From positions 118,813-182,812 of the forward strand of contig JANQRL010000033.1 of NCBI GenBank assembly GCA_028284605.1: a DNA stretch of 64,000 nucleotides, written 5' to 3'. Positions within the stretch are counted from its first letter, which is position 1, and the number at the start of each line of letters is the position of its first letter. Below the pieces are notes generated by a model. It worked only from the letters and a program-made list of their open reading frames with translations, had not been told where the DNA came from and did not search any database. Source of the stretch: Paracoccaceae bacterium (GTDB lineage Bacteria; Pseudomonadota; Alphaproteobacteria; Rhodobacterales; Rhodobacteraceae). Below are positions 52,579 to 62,275 of this stretch, one piece after another. A program made the translations under genes and the position numbers.

Positions 52579-54785
52579 CACTCAGACCCTCCGCCGATCG
52601 ACATCCAGGTGAGCAGGAGCGTCAGCCCGATCACCATGTAGAAAGCATAGGTGAAGATGTAGCCCGACTGCGCGCGACCTGCGAGGCGGGTGAAGAACGG
52701 GATGATCCCCATGGCGAGCCCGTTGATGCCGCCATCGATCACATTGCCGTCGCCGCGCCGCCAGAGCAGCCGGCCGAGGGCGATGGCGGGTTTCACGAAG
52801 ACGGCGTCGTAGATTTCGTCGAAATACCACTTGTTGAGCAGGAACTCGTAGAGCGGGCGCTGGTTCTGGGCGAGCTTCGCCGGCCAGTCCGGGCGGCGGA
52901 TATAGAACTGATAGGCCACGGCAAGGCCCAGCAACATGGCGATGAAGGGCGAGGTCTTCACCCAATAGGGCACCTCATGGGCGTCGTTCAGCACGGTATT
53001 GTCGGGCGCAGTGTAGATCGCCCCCTCCCCCGGCGCCCCGGTGAAGACGTAATGCGGCTTGCCGCCATGATCGTCGCCATGGGCCGCGTCGCCATGACCC
53101 TCCTCGGCATGGGCCGGCTCACCGCTCTCCTCGCGGTGACCCTCGGCGCCTTCGGTCGAGGTCTCTCGATGCCCCTCCGCGCCGTGCTCGGACGCCTCCC
53201 GGTGGCCGTCCTCCTCATGGGCGCCCTCGACGGCGTAGGGCACCCCGAAGAAGCTCGCCACCTGGTTGGTGTAGCCGAAGAAGGAGCCGTACCAGACCAT
53301 GCCCGAGAACACCGCGCCGAGGGCCAGCGCCCCCAGCGGCGCGAGCATCACTGTGGGGCTCTCATGGGCATGTTCATGGGTGTGCTTGTCACCCCTTGGC
53401 TCGCCCCAGAAGGTCAGGAACATCAGCCGCCAGGAATAGAAACTGGTGAAGAGCGCCGCGATCACCAGCGCCCAGAAGGCGAAGCCGCCGGGGCTGAACG
53501 CGAAGGCGCTCTCGATCACCGCGTCCTTCGACAGGAACCCGGCGAAGCCGATGGGCACGCCGCCCAGCGTGAAGAGCACCACCGGCACCCCGACCCCGGT
53601 GATCGCGAGCGTCCCGATCAGCATCGCCCAGAAGGTCATCGGCATCTTGTGGCGCAGCCCGCCATAGTTCCGCATGTCCTGCTCGTGGTGCATCCCGTGG
53701 ATCACCGAGCCCGCGCCGAGGAACAGCATCGCCTTGAAGAAGGCATGGGTGAAGAGATGGAACATCGCCACCGAATAGGCGCCCACGCCCGCCGCGACGA
53801 ACATATAGCCGAGCTGCGAACAGGTCGAATAGGCGATCACCCGCTTGATGTCGTTCTGCACCAGGCCGACCGTGGCCGCGAAGAACGCCGTGGCCGCCCC
53901 GATGAAGACGATGAAGCCGGTGGCGCCGGGGGCAAACTCCATGATCGGCGACATCCGGCAGACGAGGAAGACGCCGGCGGTGACCATGGTCGCGGCATGG
54001 ATCAGGGCCGAGACCGGCGTCGGCCCCTCCATCGCGTCGGGCAGCCAGGTGTGCAGGAGGAGCTGCGCCGACTTCCCCATAGCCCCCACGAAGAGCAGGA
54101 AGGCCACCAGTTCCGCCGCATTCCAGGAGGTCCAAAGGAATGTCAGCTCGGTTTCGGCGAGCTGCGGCGCGGCGGCGAAGATGTCGTCGAAGCGCACGGA
54201 GTCGACGAGGAAGAAGATCGCCATGATCCCCAAGAGGAAGCCGAAATCGCCCACCCGGTTCACCACGAACGCCTTGATCGCCGCGGCATTGGCCGAGGGC
54301 TTGCGGTAGTAGAAGCCCACGAGGAGGTAGGAGGCGAGGCCCACCCCTTCCCAGCCGAAGAACATCTGCACCAGATTGTCGGCGGTCACCAGCATCAGCA
54401 TGGCGAAGGTGAAGAACGAGAGATACGCGAAGAACCGGGCCTTGTAATGCTCGCCCTCGCGGAAGTTCTCGTCATGGGCCATGTAGCCGAAGCTGTAGAG
54501 ATGGACGAGGGCCGAGACCGAGGTGATGACGATCAGCATGATCGCGGTCAGCCTATCGAGCCGGATTGCCCATTCCGACGAGAGCGTGCCGCTCTCGATC
54601 CAGCGCAGGATGTCGATGCTCTGGGTGGTGCCGTCGAAAGTCAGGAAGACGACCCAGCTCAGCACGCAGGACAGGAAGAGAAGCAGCGTCGCGACCCATT
54701 GCGCCGCAGTCTCGCCAATGAGCCGCCAGCCGAAACCTGCGATCAGCGCGCCGACGAGCGGGGCGAAGAGGATGATCGTCTCCAT
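52578..54785 (-). CDS. nuoL: NADH-quinone oxidoreductase subunit L with His/Glu-rich insert
   Basis: 735-aa distal antiporter-like subunit of complex I with the long lateral helix. The core motifs [50 protein letters not shown] (split across helices) and [17 protein letters not shown] are intact. An extra hydrophilic stretch at about residues 515-577 is rich in His, Glu and Gly, with repeats of the form GHRE-x-S/T and EGAEGHRE, inserted between late membrane helices. The insert is not needed for the fold. The protein is longer than the roughly 610-700 aa of many relatives. Confidence 0.95.
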   Translation of the reverse strand: METIILFAPLVGALIAGFGWRLIGETAAQWVATLLLFLSCVLSWVVFLTFDGTTQSIDILRWIESGTLSSEWAIRLDRLTAIMLIVITSVSALVHLYSFGYMAHDENFREGEHYKARFFAYLSFFTFAMLMLVTADNLVQMFFGWEGVGLASYLLVGFYYRKPSANAAAIKAFVVNRVGDFGFLLGIMAIFFLVDSVRFDDIFAAAPQLAETELTFLWTSWNAAELVAFLLFVGAMGKSAQLLLHTWLPDAMEGPTPVSALIHAATMVTAGVFLVCRMSPIMEFAPGATGFIVFIGAATAFFAATVGLVQNDIKRVIAYSTCSQLGYMFVAAGVGAYSVAMFHLFTHAFFKAMLFLGAGSVIHGMHHEQDMRNYGGLRHKMPMTFWAMLIGTLAITGVGVPVVLFTLGGVPIGFAGFLSKDAVIESAFAFSPGGFAFWALVIAALFTSFYSWRLMFLTFWGEPRGDKHTHEHAHESPTVMLAPLGALALGAVFSGMVWYGSFFGYTNQVASFFGVPYAVEGAHEEDGHREASEHGAEGHRETSTEGAEGHREESGEPAHAEEGHGDAAHGDDHGGKPHYVFTGAPGEGAIYTAPDNTVLNDAHEVPYWVKTSPFIAMLLGLAVAYQFYIRRPDWPAKLAQNQRPLYEFLLNKWYFDEIYDAVFVKPAIALGRLLWRRGDGNVIDGGINGLAMGIIPFFTRLAGRAQSGYIFTYAFYMVIGLTLLLTWMSIGGGSE

Positions 54786-54788
54786 CGC

Positions 54789-55094
54789 CTAGCCCTTCAT
54801 CACGTTGACGTCCTCGACCGAGATCGAGCCGCGATTGCGGAAGAAACAGACCAGGATGGCCAGCCCGATGGCCGCCTCCGCCGCGGCGACGGTGAGCACG
54901 AAGAGCGTGAAGACCTGTCCCGTGAGATCGCCCAGATGCCAGGAGAAGGCCACGAGGTTGATGTTCACGGCGAGCAGCATCAGCTCGATGGACATCAAAA
55001 GGATGATGACGTTCTTGCGGTTCAGAAACAGCCCAAAAATGCCGATGACGAAGAGCGCCCCGGCGACCGTGAGGTAGTGTTCAAGCCCGATCAT
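54789..55094 (-). CDS. nuoK: NADH-quinone oxidoreductase subunit K
   Basis: 101 aa with three helices, a normal length for NuoK. The conserved Glu residues of the proton path are in [15 protein letters not shown] and [14 protein letters not shown] 55094 is the canonical start ([10 protein letters not shown]); upstream in-frame codons to 55145 are not conserved. Confidence 0.95.
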   Translation of the reverse strand: MIGLEHYLTVAGALFVIGIFGLFLNRKNVIILLMSIELMLLAVNINLVAFSWHLGDLTGQVFTLFVLTVAAAEAAIGLAILVCFFRNRGSISVEDVNVMKG

Positions 55095-55143
55095 TCGGTG
55101 CGTCCTTCTGCGCCCGGTGCCGGAATTCGCGCGAATTCCGTCC

Positions 55144-55165
55144 ACGATTTCCGCGCGGAAATCGT
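55144..55165. repeat. Perfect 22-base intergenic palindrome
   Basis: A symmetric sequence with core GATTTCCGCGCGGAAATC directly abuts the nuoJ stop in the nuoJ-nuoK gap. The same core recurs at 56183-56200, and a relative at 46049-46069. Confidence 0.8.
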
Positions 55166-55773
55166 CACAGCCCCTGCCCCGGCTTCACGTCCTTCAGCTC
55201 CATCGCCTTCGCCGGGTCGCGGTACATCTGCGCCAGCACGTCCTGACGCTTGATGTCGGACCGGTGGCGCAGGGTGAGCACGATGGCCCCGATCATCGCC
55301 ACCAGCAGGATCAGCCCGGCGAGCTGGAAGAGCAGGAAGTAGCGGTCGTAAAGCACCAGGCCCAAAGCGGCGGTGTTCTGGACCGAGCCGTCCATCGGCA
55401 CCGCGAGCCGCGCCCCGGCGCCGGCATCGGTCTCCCAGACCCCGAAGACCAGGGCGAGCTGCATCAGGATCACCACCCCGATGAGCAAGGCCAGCGGCAT
55501 GTAGCGCGCCATCTCCGCCTTGAGCGCCGCGAAGTCGATATCGAGCATCATCACCACGAAGAGAAACAGCACCGCGACCGCCCCGACATAGACGATGATC
55601 AAGAGCATCGCGACGAACTCCGCCCCCATCAGGACGAAAAGCCCGGCGGCGGAGAGGAAGGCCAGGATCAGCCAGAGCACGGAATGGACCGGGTTGCGGC
55701 TCAGCACCGTCATGAGGCCACCGGTCAGAACCGAGACCGCGAAGAGGTAGAAGATCAGCACCGCCGGGCTCAT
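55165..55773 (-). CDS. nuoJ: NADH-quinone oxidoreductase subunit J
   Basis: 202 aa, five-helix membrane subunit of complex I. The conserved [17 protein letters not shown] segment (pi-bulge helix) is evident. Its start overlaps the stop of the CMD-like gene (ATGA). Confidence 0.95.
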   Translation of the reverse strand: MSPAVLIFYLFAVSVLTGGLMTVLSRNPVHSVLWLILAFLSAAGLFVLMGAEFVAMLLIIVYVGAVAVLFLFVVMMLDIDFAALKAEMARYMPLALLIGVVILMQLALVFGVWETDAGAGARLAVPMDGSVQNTAALGLVLYDRYFLLFQLAGLILLVAMIGAIVLTLRHRSDIKRQDVLAQMYRDPAKAMELKDVKPGQGL

Positions 55774-56171
55774 GTCGCCTCTCCCTCGTCCATCGCCTCG
55801 CGCGCCAGCTCCATCGCCCGGGTCATCGCCGGCACCCCGCCGAACGCCGCGGCCTGGGCGATGGTCTCGGCGATCTCCTGTTTCGTGGCGCCGGCCTCCT
55901 GCGCATGGCGCACGGTCAGCCGGATCTGCGCATCCGCCTGCGCCCCCATGATCGTGAGCCCCATCAGCGTCAAGAGGAGCCGGGTCTTGGCGTCGAGACC
56001 GTCGGGATTGAAGGTCTTGCCCATCATCGCTTCCATGACTTCGGAGGGCATGGTGGGCCACATCGCCTCGAACCCTTTGGGCGTGAAGCTCTCCAGCGCC
56101 GGATTGAGCGCCCGGGCCCAATCCTGCCCGGCCTTCATCATCGCCTCGAAGGGGTTGGGCGTGTCAGTCAT
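55770..56171 (-). CDS. CMD/AhpD-like protein in the nuo operon
   Basis: 133 aa of the carboxymuconolactone-decarboxylase-like family ([37 protein letters not shown]), here without an active CxxC. It lies between nuoI and nuoJ and overlaps nuoJ by 4 bases, so it is co-expressed with complex I. No enzymatic role is obvious. Confidence 0.8.
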   Translation of the reverse strand: MTDTPNPFEAMMKAGQDWARALNPALESFTPKGFEAMWPTMPSEVMEAMMGKTFNPDGLDAKTRLLLTLMGLTIMGAQADAQIRLTVRHAQEAGATKQEIAETIAQAAAFGGVPAMTRAMELAREAMDEGEAT

Positions 56172-56181
56172 CGCGGGCTCC

Positions 56182-56224
56182 CGATTTCCGCGCGGAAATC
56201 GTCGACGAAAAATGCGTATTTTTC
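56182..56224. repeat. Intergenic palindrome plus hairpin
   Basis: CGATTTCCGCGCGGAAATCG (56182-56201) is a perfect 20-base palindrome, followed at 56205-56224 by a second stem CGAAAAAT/ATTTTTCG with a four-base loop. Both lie in the short gap between nuoI and the CMD-like gene and could tune mRNA decay or partial termination inside the operon. Confidence 0.65.
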
Positions 56225-56234
56225 GGCGCCTGGC

Positions 56235-56729
56235 TCATCGGTATGGCGCATCCATCTCGAGGTTGCGGGCGATTTCGGCCTCCCAGCGCTCGCCGTTTTC
56301 GAGGAGTTTCGCCTTGTCGTAGAAGAGCTCCTCGCGGGTCTCGGTGGAGAACTCGAAATTCGGGCCTTCCACGATGGCATCGACCGGACAGGCCTCCTGA
56401 CAGAAGCCGCAATAGATGCACTTGGTCATGTCGATGTCATAGCGCGTCGTGCGGCGCGAGCCGTCTTCGCGCGGCTCGGCATCGATGGTGATGGCCTGCG
56501 CCGGGCAGATCGCCTCGCAGAGCTTGCAGGCGATGCAGCGCTCCTCGCCGTTCGGATAGCGCCTGAGCGCATGTTCGCCGCGAAACCGGGGGCTTAGCGG
56601 GCCCTTTTCGTGCGGATAGTTCACCGTGGCCTTGGGGGCGAAGAAGTACTTGAAACCGAGCTTGAAGCCCTGGAAGAAGTCCTGAAGCAGGAAGTACTTC
56701 GCGGCGCGGGTATAGTCGATCTGGGTCAC
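56235..56729 (-). CDS. nuoI: NADH-quinone oxidoreductase subunit I
   Basis: 164 aa, the two-[4Fe-4S] ferredoxin-like subunit of complex I (clusters N6a/N6b). The cysteine sets are [14 protein letters not shown] and [18 protein letters not shown]. The N-terminal helix [14 protein letters not shown] is canonical. Confidence 0.95.
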   Translation of the reverse strand: MTQIDYTRAAKYFLLQDFFQGFKLGFKYFFAPKATVNYPHEKGPLSPRFRGEHALRRYPNGEERCIACKLCEAICPAQAITIDAEPREDGSRRTTRYDIDMTKCIYCGFCQEACPVDAIVEGPNFEFSTETREELFYDKAKLLENGERWEAEIARNLEMDAPYR

Positions 56730-56749
56730 TCCTGGCCTCCGATCTTCTC

Positions 56750-56926
56750 TTAAAGATGCCCGACCCTGAGGTCGATATCGCGAATATAGCCGGCCATCCC
56801 GAACATCAGACCCTCAAGCGACTTCTGACCGGTTTCGAGATTTCCGAGCTTGTCCTTCACTTCGCCGAGGTCTTCGCGAATGGCGCGAAGCTGCTCCAGG
56901 ATGATACTATCGACATTCTCCGGCAT
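56750..56926 (-). CDS. 58-aa coiled-coil ORF between nuoH and nuoI
   Basis: A short gene starting [20 protein letters not shown], continuing [20 protein letters not shown] and ending [11 protein letters not shown] 56926 is 1 base after the nuoH stop and follows GGGAGGCTGAG, a strong ribosome-binding site; TAA is at 56752-56750. The first 40 residues have a leucine/isoleucine heptad-like pattern that suggests a coiled coil. It fills an otherwise unexplained gap in a tightly packed operon. I do not recognise its family. Confidence 0.8.
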   Translation of the reverse strand: MPENVDSIILEQLRAIREDLGEVKDKLGNLETGQKSLEGLMFGMAGYIRDIDLRVGHL

Positions 56927-56927
56927 C

Positions 56928-57968
56928 TCAGCCTCCCACCGCCCAGCGGGCCCAGAAGCCGCCCGCTACTTCGAACTTCGCCAGGAACGCCACCAGAACG
57001 ACCCAGGCGAGGCTCATGGGCAGGAACACCTTCCAGCCGAGCCGCATGAGCTGATCGTAGCGGTAGCGCGGGGTGATCGCCTTCACCATCGCGAAGAGGA
57101 AGAAGACGAAGACCATCTTCGCGGCCATCCAGAACACCCCGTCCGGCAGCCAGGGCACCGGCGACAGCCAGCCGCCGAGGAACAGCAGCGAGACCAGGGC
57201 GCACATCAGCACCACGGCCATCAGCTCCCCGATCATGAAGAGCAGGAAGGGGGTGGAGGAATACTCCACCTGATAGCCCGCCACGAGTTCCGACTCCGCT
57301 TCCGGCAGGTCGAAGGGCGGGCGGTTCGTCTCCGCCAGCGCCGAGATGAAGAACAGAAACAGCATCGGGAAATGCGGCAGCCAATACCAGTTGAAGATGC
57401 CCCAGTCGCCATCCTGGGCCATCACGATATGGCTGAGATTCATCGAGCCCGTCGAGATGATCACCCCGATGATGATGAGCCCGATGGAAACCTCGTAAGA
57501 GATCATCTGCGCGGCGGACCTGAGCGAGCCCAGGAACGGATATTTCGAGTTCGACGCCCAGCCGCCCATGATAACGCCATAGACCTCCAGCGAGGAGACC
57601 GCGAAGACGTAGAGGATCGCGACGTTGATGTCGGAGACGACCCAGCCGTCGTTGAACGGGATCACCGCCCAGGCGATGATCGCCAGGGTCAGCGAGATGA
57701 CAGGCGCCAGGAAGAAGACGAAGCGGTCGGCGCCCGCCGGCACCACGATCTCCTTGACCACGTATTTCAGGAAGTCGGCGAAGCTCTGCAAGAGCCCGAA
57801 CGGCCCGACGATATTGGGACCGCGCCGCATCTGCACCGCGGCCCAGACCTTGCGGTCGGCATACATCAGGAACGCCAGGCTCACCAGGATCGGCACCAGC
57901 ACCAGAAGGCACTGGCCGAGCACCAGAAGGACGATGCCGAGATTGGTCTGGGTGAAGAACTCGATCAT
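56928..57968 (-). CDS. nuoH: NADH-quinone oxidoreductase subunit H
   Basis: 346 aa, membrane subunit that contributes to the quinone site. The family blocks [43 protein letters not shown] (split over loops) and [17 protein letters not shown] are present. ATG 57968. Confidence 0.95.
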   Translation of the reverse strand: MIEFFTQTNLGIVLLVLGQCLLVLVPILVSLAFLMYADRKVWAAVQMRRGPNIVGPFGLLQSFADFLKYVVKEIVVPAGADRFVFFLAPVISLTLAIIAWAVIPFNDGWVVSDINVAILYVFAVSSLEVYGVIMGGWASNSKYPFLGSLRSAAQMISYEVSIGLIIIGVIISTGSMNLSHIVMAQDGDWGIFNWYWLPHFPMLFLFFISALAETNRPPFDLPEAESELVAGYQVEYSSTPFLLFMIGELMAVVLMCALVSLLFLGGWLSPVPWLPDGVFWMAAKMVFVFFLFAMVKAITPRYRYDQLMRLGWKVFLPMSLAWVVLVAFLAKFEVAGGFWARWAVGG

Positions 57969-57975
57969 GGGCGCC

Positions 57976-58368
57976 TCAGACCGTCGGGATCCCGTTGCGT
58001 TCGCATTCCGCTACCGTGACCTCCGCATCGATTGTCCGAAGCCCGTCCGGCAGGGCGGGTGAGATTGTGTAGATCGCATCGCCGCTCCAGATGCCACCCG
58101 CCTCGGCGACTTGTGTCCGGACATGCCGCGCAAAGCCGTAGCCGCGGATCAGCGTGTATTGCGCCGCGGCGCATTCGGCATAACGCGCGACATCGGCGTT
58201 GTCCCGCGCCCCCGCCATCTCGACCCGGAAATTCACCAGATCGCCGTCGAGCAGCCGGGTCTCGATCACCCCATAGGCCGGGCGGAAGGGGTCCTGCATG
58301 ACGGTCCCGGCGGGCTCCGCGCAGGCGGCCAGCGCCGGGGCGGCGAGGATCGGCAGGACGCGGATCAC
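57976..58368 (-). CDS. Putative lipoprotein in the nuo operon
   Basis: 130 aa. The N-terminus [15 protein letters not shown] is a lipoprotein signal with a lipobox-like LAAC, so the mature protein would be lipid-anchored from Cys16. The start is GTG 58368, 6 bases after the nuoG stop, with GGAG upstream. Two further Cys residues (ECAAAQ, AECERN) may form a disulfide. The function is unknown, although the place between nuoG and nuoH is recurrent in this group. Confidence 0.7.
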   Translation of the reverse strand: MIRVLPILAAPALAACAEPAGTVMQDPFRPAYGVIETRLLDGDLVNFRVEMAGARDNADVARYAECAAAQYTLIRGYGFARHVRTQVAEAGGIWSGDAIYTISPALPDGLRTIDAEVTVAECERNGIPTV

Positions 58369-58374
58369 GTTCGG

Positions 58375-60405
58375 CTACTCCGCCGCGATGGCGTCGCGAC
58401 CCCGGGCCGCGGCGAGCGCCGAGAGCTCGGCCATCAGCGTCGAGGCCCGGGCGATGGGGTTGGTGAGGTAGAAATCCGTTACAGCCGCGCCAAAATCCCC
58501 GGCCCCGCCGAGCGTGCCCGGCTCCACCGGCTGCCACGCATTTTCCGCCACCTCGTCGATCCGGGCCAGATGCGGCACCTCGGCCACCAGCGCCTGTCGG
58601 AGCTGCGCGAGACTGTCGAAGGGGAGTGCGGCGCCCATCTCGCCCGAAAGCGCGCGCAGGATCGCCCAGTTCTCCTTCGCCTCGCCGGGGGCGAAGCTCG
58701 CGCGCATGGCCAGTTGCGGGCGGCCCTCGGTATTCACAAAGAGGCCGTTCTCTTCCGTATAGGCAGCCCCGGGCAGGATCACGTCGGCGCGGTGGGCGCC
58801 CCTGTCGCCATGGCTGCCTTGATAGATCACGAAGGCCCCGTCAGCGATGTCGATCTCATCGGCCCCCAGATTGTAGATCACATCCGCCCCGTCGAGCGCC
58901 GCGCCGAGCCCGCCCTCGGTCACCGCGCCGATATCCATCGCGCCCACCCGAGACGCGGCGCTGTGCAGGACAAGGAGCTTCGAGCCGGTCTTCTCCGCAA
59001 GCGCCATGGCGTGGCCCAGCACCGCCGCGCCATCCTCGCCCGTCAGAGCCCCCTGCCCGACGATGACGAGGGACGGCGCATCCATCACCGGATCGCCGGA
59101 ATGGTCGCGGCTCGCGCTCTTGGCCAGCGCCTCGCGGCCCGTGCCGACGTGAAGATGCTCGTAGGTCAGGTCGGCGGCCACGCCGATATGGCCCACGACC
59201 GCCCCCGAAAGCCAGGCCTTTCGGATCCGGGCGTTGAGAACCGGCGCTTCGACCGCCGGATTGGTCCCGACCAGCATGATGTATTTCGCGGTGTCGATCT
59301 CCTCGATCCGCGCGGTGCCGACGTAAGCAGAGCGATTGCCGGCGGGGAGTTGCGCGCCATCGGTGCGGCACTCGACGTATCCCGCCTGCCCCTCGACCAA
59401 GGATTTCAGCGCATAGGCCGCCTCCACGGGCGCAAGATCGCCGACAAGGCCGGCAACCTTGCTCGCCCCCGCGATGGCCCCGGCTGCGGCGGCGAGCGCC
59501 TCCGGCCAGCTCGCCGGGCGCAGCTTGCCGTTTTCGCGGATATAGGGCCGGTCGAGGCGCTGGCGCCGCAGCCCGTCCCAGACGAAGCGGGTCTTGTCGG
59601 AAATCCACTCCTCGTTCACGCCGTCATGGTTGCGCGGCAGGAAACGCATCACCTCGCGGCCCTTGGTATCCACCCGGATGTTCGACCCGAGCGCATCCAT
59701 CACGTCGATGGACTCGGTCTTCGTCAGTTCCCAGGGCCGGGCGGTGAAAGCGTAAGGCTTCGACACCAGCGCGCCCACCGGGCAGAGGTCGATGATATTG
59801 CCCTGAAGGTTCGATTTCAGCGTCTCGCCGAGATAATTGGTGATCTCCGCATCCTCGCCGCGCCCGGTCTGGCCCATCTGGGTGATCCCCGCCACCTCGG
59901 TGGTGAAGCGCACGCAGCGGGTGCAGGAGATGCAGCGCGTCATGTGGGTCTCGACCAGGGGCCCGAGATTGAGCTCTTCGGCGGCGCGCTTCGGCTCCCG
60001 GTAGCGGCTGAAGTCCACCCCGTAAGCCATGGCCTGGTCCTGCAGATCGCATTCCCCGCCCTGGTCGCAAATGGGGCAGTCGAGCGGGTGATTGATGAGC
60101 AGGAACTCCATCACCCCCTCGCGGGCCTTCTTGACCATCGGCGAGTTGGTGCGCACCTGCGGCGGCTCGCCGTCGCGGCCCGGGCGCAGATCACGCACCT
60201 GCATCGCGCAGGAGGCAGCGGGCTTCGGCGGGCCGCCGACGATCTCAACGAGGCACATCCGGCAATTGCCGGCGATGGAGAGGCGTTCGTGGTAGCAGAA
60301 GCGGGGGATCTCGATCCCCGCCTCCTCGCAGGCCTGGATCAGGGTCATCGCCGCCGGGACTTCGATTTCGCGGCCGTCGATGACGATGGTGCGCAGATCG
60401 GACAT
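58375..60405 (-). CDS. nuoG: NADH-quinone oxidoreductase subunit G
   Basis: 676 aa, large iron-sulfur subunit. The N-terminal [2Fe-2S] region ([19 protein letters not shown]...PAASC), the His-coordinated cluster [19 protein letters not shown], the [4Fe-4S] motif [11 protein letters not shown] and CPVGAL are seen, then a molybdopterin-oxidoreductase-like C-terminal domain without cofactor motif. ATG 60405 follows AGGGAAGACCG. Confidence 0.95.
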   Translation of the reverse strand: MSDLRTIVIDGREIEVPAAMTLIQACEEAGIEIPRFCYHERLSIAGNCRMCLVEIVGGPPKPAASCAMQVRDLRPGRDGEPPQVRTNSPMVKKAREGVMEFLLINHPLDCPICDQGGECDLQDQAMAYGVDFSRYREPKRAAEELNLGPLVETHMTRCISCTRCVRFTTEVAGITQMGQTGRGEDAEITNYLGETLKSNLQGNIIDLCPVGALVSKPYAFTARPWELTKTESIDVMDALGSNIRVDTKGREVMRFLPRNHDGVNEEWISDKTRFVWDGLRRQRLDRPYIRENGKLRPASWPEALAAAAGAIAGASKVAGLVGDLAPVEAAYALKSLVEGQAGYVECRTDGAQLPAGNRSAYVGTARIEEIDTAKYIMLVGTNPAVEAPVLNARIRKAWLSGAVVGHIGVAADLTYEHLHVGTGREALAKSASRDHSGDPVMDAPSLVIVGQGALTGEDGAAVLGHAMALAEKTGSKLLVLHSAASRVGAMDIGAVTEGGLGAALDGADVIYNLGADEIDIADGAFVIYQGSHGDRGAHRADVILPGAAYTEENGLFVNTEGRPQLAMRASFAPGEAKENWAILRALSGEMGAALPFDSLAQLRQALVAEVPHLARIDEVAENAWQPVEPGTLGGAGDFGAAVTDFYLTNPIARASTLMAELSALAAARGRDAIAAE

Positions 60406-60622
60406 CGGTCTTCCCTGTTTCCGCCTGTTCCCGCTCACGGACGCGACCGTTCCGTCTCGGGCTGGCTAGACCGCGGGCCGCGCTTTGAAGGTGTCTATAC
60501 TGCGACGCAGCAGGATGCCAGATACTTAGCGCCCGGGTGATGCGGAAAATCGACGCGGAATCTATGGCGACAGGAGCGGTCGCACGGTCAACGCCTTGCG
60601 ATTGGCGCCCGCGCGGCCCGGG
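60406..60622. other. Gap between nuoG and the DUF5333-like gene
   Basis: 217 bases without a convincing gene. It is less GC-rich than its surroundings near 60490-60530. A frame reading 60562-60996 is a shadow of the neighbour. Confidence 0.35.
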
Positions 60623-61012
60623 TCAGCGCAAGAGACGGCCGACCTGGGTGTCGGCCGCGATCTCGGCCCGACCCAGGGCGCAATAGGTGGCAGGCTGCCC
60701 CACCACCGCGCCCTTCTCGGCGAGCCGCGCCCGGGCAATCCCCTCGAGCCTGTCGCGCTCGGTATCGTTGTTGATGAAGGCGTCGATCTCGGCGGCGGAA
60801 TAGCCGAGCTGCGCCGCGTGCCGCTCGATCGCTTGCAGGAAGTTGATGCCCCGCAGCCAGCGCACCCCGATCCCATCGCAGACCCGTCCGATCTCATAGG
60901 CGATGCCGGCGGCGATGATCGCCTCGCTGACGGAGGCGACGTCGCGCAGGGGCGTTTTCGCGGCGGCGGGGCTGGCAAGGGCAAGGGCGCAGGCAAGCAT
61001 CAGGGAACGCAT
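60623..61012 (-). CDS. DUF5333-like exported protein (copy B)
   Basis: 129 aa. Signal peptide MRSLMLACALALASPAAA, then a small helical domain with two conserved Cys (GRVCDGIG, ATYCALGRAEIA) and the end AEIAADTQVGRLL typical of DUF5333. Start at ATG 61012, since GGAG has correct spacing to it rather than to the ATG two codons earlier. Periplasmic accessory of unknown role, linked to complex I by position. Confidence 0.7.
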   Translation of the reverse strand: MRSLMLACALALASPAAAKTPLRDVASVSEAIIAAGIAYEIGRVCDGIGVRWLRGINFLQAIERHAAQLGYSAAEIDAFINNDTERDRLEGIARARLAEKGAVVGQPATYCALGRAEIAADTQVGRLLR

Positions 61013-61102
61013 GAACATACTCCAGGTCTCTGCGGCTCAGATCGGGGTCGTCTCGCTGATAGTCAATATCAGGCCCTGCCGGGACAGGCGGCGCGCGGCC
61101 GC

Positions 61103-61588
61103 TCAGGAGGCCACGCAGGCCCGCTCCCGATAGAGCTGCGCGTCCTTCAGCCAGGCCCAGCCGAAGGCATGGTCGCTGCCTCCGTGAGCCTTGAGGTGGT
61201 CGAGCCTGTCGAGGGCCTCGTCCAGCGTCGGGCGGTGTCCCGCTTCGACCCACCACATGACGAAATGCATCTCACCCAGCACCTCGAACCACTCCTGCCG
61301 GCGCTCATAGAATTGCCGATGGACGGTGTTCCAGACGAAGGCTTCGAGGGTCTCGACGCTCTCCCAAACCGTGAGGTTCGCCACAAAGCGCGGATCGCCG
61401 CCAATGGCGGTCTCGGTATTGCCGGTCCCCGGCTCGCCGGACCCTTCCATCATCCACACGAAGCCCGGCATCCGCTTGCCGAGCCCGTTGACCCGATCAA
61501 GCGCCGCCATGAACTCCGCCACACGCGGGTCGCCGGGCGCGGCCAGCAGACGGCCGATATTGAGTTCCGCGAGATGCATCCCCGTCAT
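61103..61588 (-). CDS. DUF3291 protein
   Basis: 161 aa, a single alpha+beta barrel-like domain (HLAELNIGRLLAAPGDPRVA, NLTVWESVETLEAFVWNTVH, VMWWVEAGHRPTLDEALDRL) resembling monooxygenase-like DUF3291 proteins. Cytoplasmic. The start overlaps the stop of the DUF5333-like copy A (ATGA). Its role in the nuo operon is unknown. Confidence 0.78.
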   Translation of the reverse strand: MTGMHLAELNIGRLLAAPGDPRVAEFMAALDRVNGLGKRMPGFVWMMEGSGEPGTGNTETAIGGDPRFVANLTVWESVETLEAFVWNTVHRQFYERRQEWFEVLGEMHFVMWWVEAGHRPTLDEALDRLDHLKAHGGSDHAFGWAWLKDAQLYRERACVAS

Positions 61589-61992
61589 TCGCCCGCCTCG
61601 GTCATGAGACTGCCGAGCTGGCTGCCCGAAGCGATCTCGGACAGGCCCGCCGCGCAGAAATCGGCCTCGCTCGACCCGTCGTCCAGCCCGTACCGAGCGA
61701 AGAAGGCCTCCGAGCGGGTGATCAACTCGGCATGGGGTCTGGTCATGCCCGCATCGGGTAGTGTCTTGTCGAAGCCGTCGGCTTCGAGCCGGACCCAGAG
61801 TTCGGCCTCGGTCGCCAGTATGATGTCGAGGCTGAGCGAGAGCGTCGCGCAGCGGCTGGTCAGAACCACGGCCGCGGAGAAATCGTTCACAGTGTCGATA
61901 TAGTAGTCCGGCGGGTCCCTGCGGTCGTCCGCGGCGGCGGGCGCGGCGAGCGAGAGCGCCGCGACGCTGGCACCCCAGCGCAAGGCGCTCAT
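61585..61992 (-). CDS. DUF5333-like exported protein (copy A)
   Basis: 135 aa with signal peptide RWGASVAALSLAAPAAA. It shares with copy B the two Cys positions (SRCATLS, DFCAAGLSEIA) and the end SEIASGSQLGSLM, so the two appear to be paralogues separated by the DUF3291 gene. ATG 61992 overlaps the stop of the 93-aa gene. Function unknown. Confidence 0.65.
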   Translation of the reverse strand: MSALRWGASVAALSLAAPAAADDRRDPPDYYIDTVNDFSAAVVLTSRCATLSLSLDIILATEAELWVRLEADGFDKTLPDAGMTRPHAELITRSEAFFARYGLDDGSSEADFCAAGLSEIASGSQLGSLMTEAGE

Positions 61993-62270
61993 CCGAAGCC
62001 CCCGGTCAGCCACTGCCAGCCGAAGACCCCGGCGAGCACGATCAGGAAGATGAAGACGAAGAACAGGAAGCCCGACAGGAGGACCCCCGCCCCCCAGCCG
62101 ACAAACCCGCCGACGAGGAAGCCGCCCGTCGCTTGGACGAATCCGCTCGAGGTCCAGCCCAGCCACGCGCCGATGCCAGCGCCGACCAGGATGCCCAGCG
62201 CGCCAAATATCCGGTTGAGCCAGCGCGGACCGCCCTCGGCGGAGATCCCAAAATCATCCCAGTCCGGCAC
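61989..62270 (-). CDS. 93-aa glycine-rich membrane protein
   Basis: The GTG start at 62270 lies 5 bases after the nuoF stop. A hydrophilic lead (PDWDDFGISAEGGPRWLNRI) is followed by three glycine-rich membrane helices (FGALGILVGAGIGAWLGW, GFLVGGFVGWGAGVLLSGF, LFFVFIFLIVLAGVFGWQW). It overlaps copy A of the DUF5333-like genes. A complex-I accessory by position only. Confidence 0.68.
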   Translation of the reverse strand: MPDWDDFGISAEGGPRWLNRIFGALGILVGAGIGAWLGWTSSGFVQATGGFLVGGFVGWGAGVLLSGFLFFVFIFLIVLAGVFGWQWLTGGFG

Positions 62271-62275
62271 GCGCC

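Noticed and set aside
52977..55253. A 758-codon open frame on the + strand opposite nuoL/nuoK
   Set aside because: It is the antisense shadow of high-GC nuo genes. It is rich in His, Arg, Gln and Asp in no family pattern, and the minus-strand genes have unmistakable complex I motifs.
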